18,945 nucleotides of DNA, taken from the NCBI GenBank assembly GCA_025399215.1, contig MU621412.1, positions 1 through 18,945 of the forward strand. Direction: 5' to 3'. Numbering within the stretch: the first letter of the stretch is position 1; every line of letters begins with the position of its first letter. Positions 17,768 to 18,945 of the stretch are shown here, piece after piece. The notes below the pieces were generated by a model that saw only the letters and a list, made by a program, of their open reading frames with translations, was not told the origin of the DNA and made no database searches. The position numbers were made by a program, and so were the translations under genes. The stretch is from Globomyces pollinis-pini. Taxonomy: Eukaryota > Chytridiomycota > Chytridiomycetes > Rhizophydiales > Globomycetaceae.

Positions 17768-18945
17768 ATGACAGTCAGTTTACCATTACAATGGGAACTA
17801 ATGGAAATAATAATTTCACACCTTTCAATCAGAGACTACTTTAGTCTTGCCTGTTCACTGAAGACTATCTGTTGGAATATACCTATAACTTTGACATGGG
17901 AAGCTTGGGAATTATCTTATCAACGACATGGCAAATCAGTCCTTCCATTCATCATCCCTCAAATTCAATTCTTATCTAATCATCGATTAACTCTTTTGTT
18001 AAAGTTGAATCAAATCTTCATTTTGGAATTATATTTTAAAGGATTTCATCGAAACAATACCAACCAGTGTATGAAATTAGATATATCATTAAAACATAAA
18101 ATGTTTTTAAAGTCCTGTAGATTTGGTTGGTCAAAGTTGTTGGAATATTTGCTATGTGATGTAGATGTAGACCCGCAGACACAATCTAACAAAGGAATTT
18201 TATTAGCTTCCGAGAAAGGACATACTCAGTGTCTAAAATTGTTATTAGATGATAAAAGAGCAAATCCTAACGGTTTATACAACTCCCCATTACGATATGC
18301 TTGCGGAAATGGATGTCTTGACACTGTTCGTTTGCTTGTCTTAGATCCAAGAGTGAATCCGAATCATGAAGATTTCCCAGCAATTGGAGAGGCAGCAGCT
18401 AATGGCCACTTAGATATTGTTAATTTTCTGTTGGATGTTGGAGTATCACCTACTGTCAAGGATAATGCTCCCATCAGATATAGTGCAGATAATGGACATG
18501 CTAAAGTTATGCGACGACTCTTATTAGATCCCAGTGTGGATCCTACTGCGATGGAGAATTACTGTTTGATGACTGTTTGCAGAGAAGGGTTCAGTGATTG
18601 CTTAGCAGAGTTATTGAAGGACTCTAGAGTCGATCCTAGTGTAGAAGAGAACCGATCCTTAGCGTTAGCTTGTGAATATGGATCTTTAGATTGTTTAAGA
18701 CTTTTATTGAAAGAGCAAAGGATCAATCAAACAGCGTGGAATAACTGTCCAATTGAAATAGCTGCTACGTGCGGCCATTCTGAAATAGTTCAATTATTAT
18801 TAGATGAAGGAAAATATTCGAGAGAATCATTCAGTAAATCACTTGAAATAGCTTTGGCAAATAATCATCCACAGTGTTTTGATATTTTATCAACATTCGG
18901 GAAAACAAATGCTATTTATCAATCATCAATCCATTCATCTCTGTA
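17768..18945 (+). CDS. F-box/ankyrin-repeat protein, 5' part (runs off right edge)
   Basis: An open frame from ATG 17768 continues for 392 codons with no stop or intron to the window end. The N-terminus (LPLQWELMEIIISHLSIRDYFSLACSLK, residues 5-32) fits an F-box. From about residue 115 the protein consists of divergent ankyrin repeats of 33-36 residues, with units such as LASEKGHTQCLKLLLDDKRA, YACGNGCLDTVRLLV then LDPRVNPN, AAANGHLDIVNFLLDVG and ADNGHAKVMRRLLLDP. The recurrent DPRVDP-type linker is typical of expanded ankyrin families in chytrid fungi and amoebae (from memory). Such proteins usually act as substrate receptors of SCF ubiquitin ligases; the substrate is unknown. Confidence 0.8.
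   Translation, partial: MTVSLPLQWELMEIIISHLSIRDYFSLACSLKTICWNIPITLTWEAWELSYQRHGKSVLPFIIPQIQFLSNHRLTLLLKLNQIFILELYFKGFHRNNTNQCMKLDISLKHKMFLKSCRFGWSKLLEYLLCDVDVDPQTQSNKGILLASEKGHTQCLKLLLDDKRANPNGLYNSPLRYACGNGCLDTVRLLVLDPRVNPNHEDFPAIGEAAANGHLDIVNFLLDVGVSPTVKDNAPIRYSADNGHAKVMRRLLLDPSVDPTAMENYCLMTVCREGFSDCLAELLKDSRVDPSVEENRSLALACEYGSLDCLRLLLKEQRINQTAWNNCPIEIAATCGHSEIVQLLLDEGKYSRESFSKSLEIALANNHPQCFDILSTFGKTNAIYQSSIHSSL

Noticed and set aside
1..18945. tRNA, rRNA or other structured RNA genes
   Set aside because: No convincing cloverleaf or rRNA-like segment was found by eye; a covariance-model scan would be needed to be certain.

Overview
This is an A+T-rich, gene-dense eukaryotic window. I traced spliced reading frames across about 35 introns. 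Every donor I placed is GT and every acceptor is AG, and several introns carry a ctaac or ttaac-type branch motif near the acceptor. The introns are extremely short: 28 of the 35 are 40 nt or less and the shortest is 23 nt. The best-recognised proteins (a fungal-type CLC chloride/proton exchanger, kinetochore NUF2, OPI3/PEMT, a MET8-MET1 siroheme enzyme, FRG1) and an F-box/ankyrin protein suggest an early-diverging fungus (chytrid-like or a relative). A complete siroheme enzyme argues against a strongly reduced parasite. I cannot name the species.

Layout. Positions 1-1560 are a scrambled accessory patch. It holds the start of an unknown acidic-protein gene on the - strand (running off the left edge), at least three degenerate copies of that gene in both orientations (two forming a convergent inverted repeat), and two degenerate copies of the last exon of the next gene. 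From 1665 the window becomes ordinary compact gene space: a four-exon gene ending in a small-heat-shock-like domain (-, 1665-2850); a seven-exon membrane protein with an Mpo1/DUF962-like N-terminus and a PEMT-like C-terminus (+, 3126-5460); a secreted vanadium-haloperoxidase-like enzyme without introns (+, 6056-7222); FRG1 (+, 7333-8502); the MET8-MET1 fusion (-, 8512-10739); an unknown multi-membrane-span protein (-, 10956-11989); a ten-exon CLC exchanger (+, 12434-14938); nine-exon NUF2 (-, 15013-16603); OPI3/PEMT (+, 16922-17542); and an F-box/ankyrin protein running off the right edge (+, 17768 onward).

The genes do not form a pathway cluster. Two unrelated lipid-type methyltransferase domains occur (3126-5460 and 16922-17542), which hints at phospholipid remodelling but may be coincidence. 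Convergent genes end very close together (9 nt between FRG1 and MET8-MET1, 74 nt between CLC and NUF2), so their 3' UTRs probably overlap. Exon coordinates were derived by hand from reading-frame continuity and family resemblance. No database search or RNA evidence was available.
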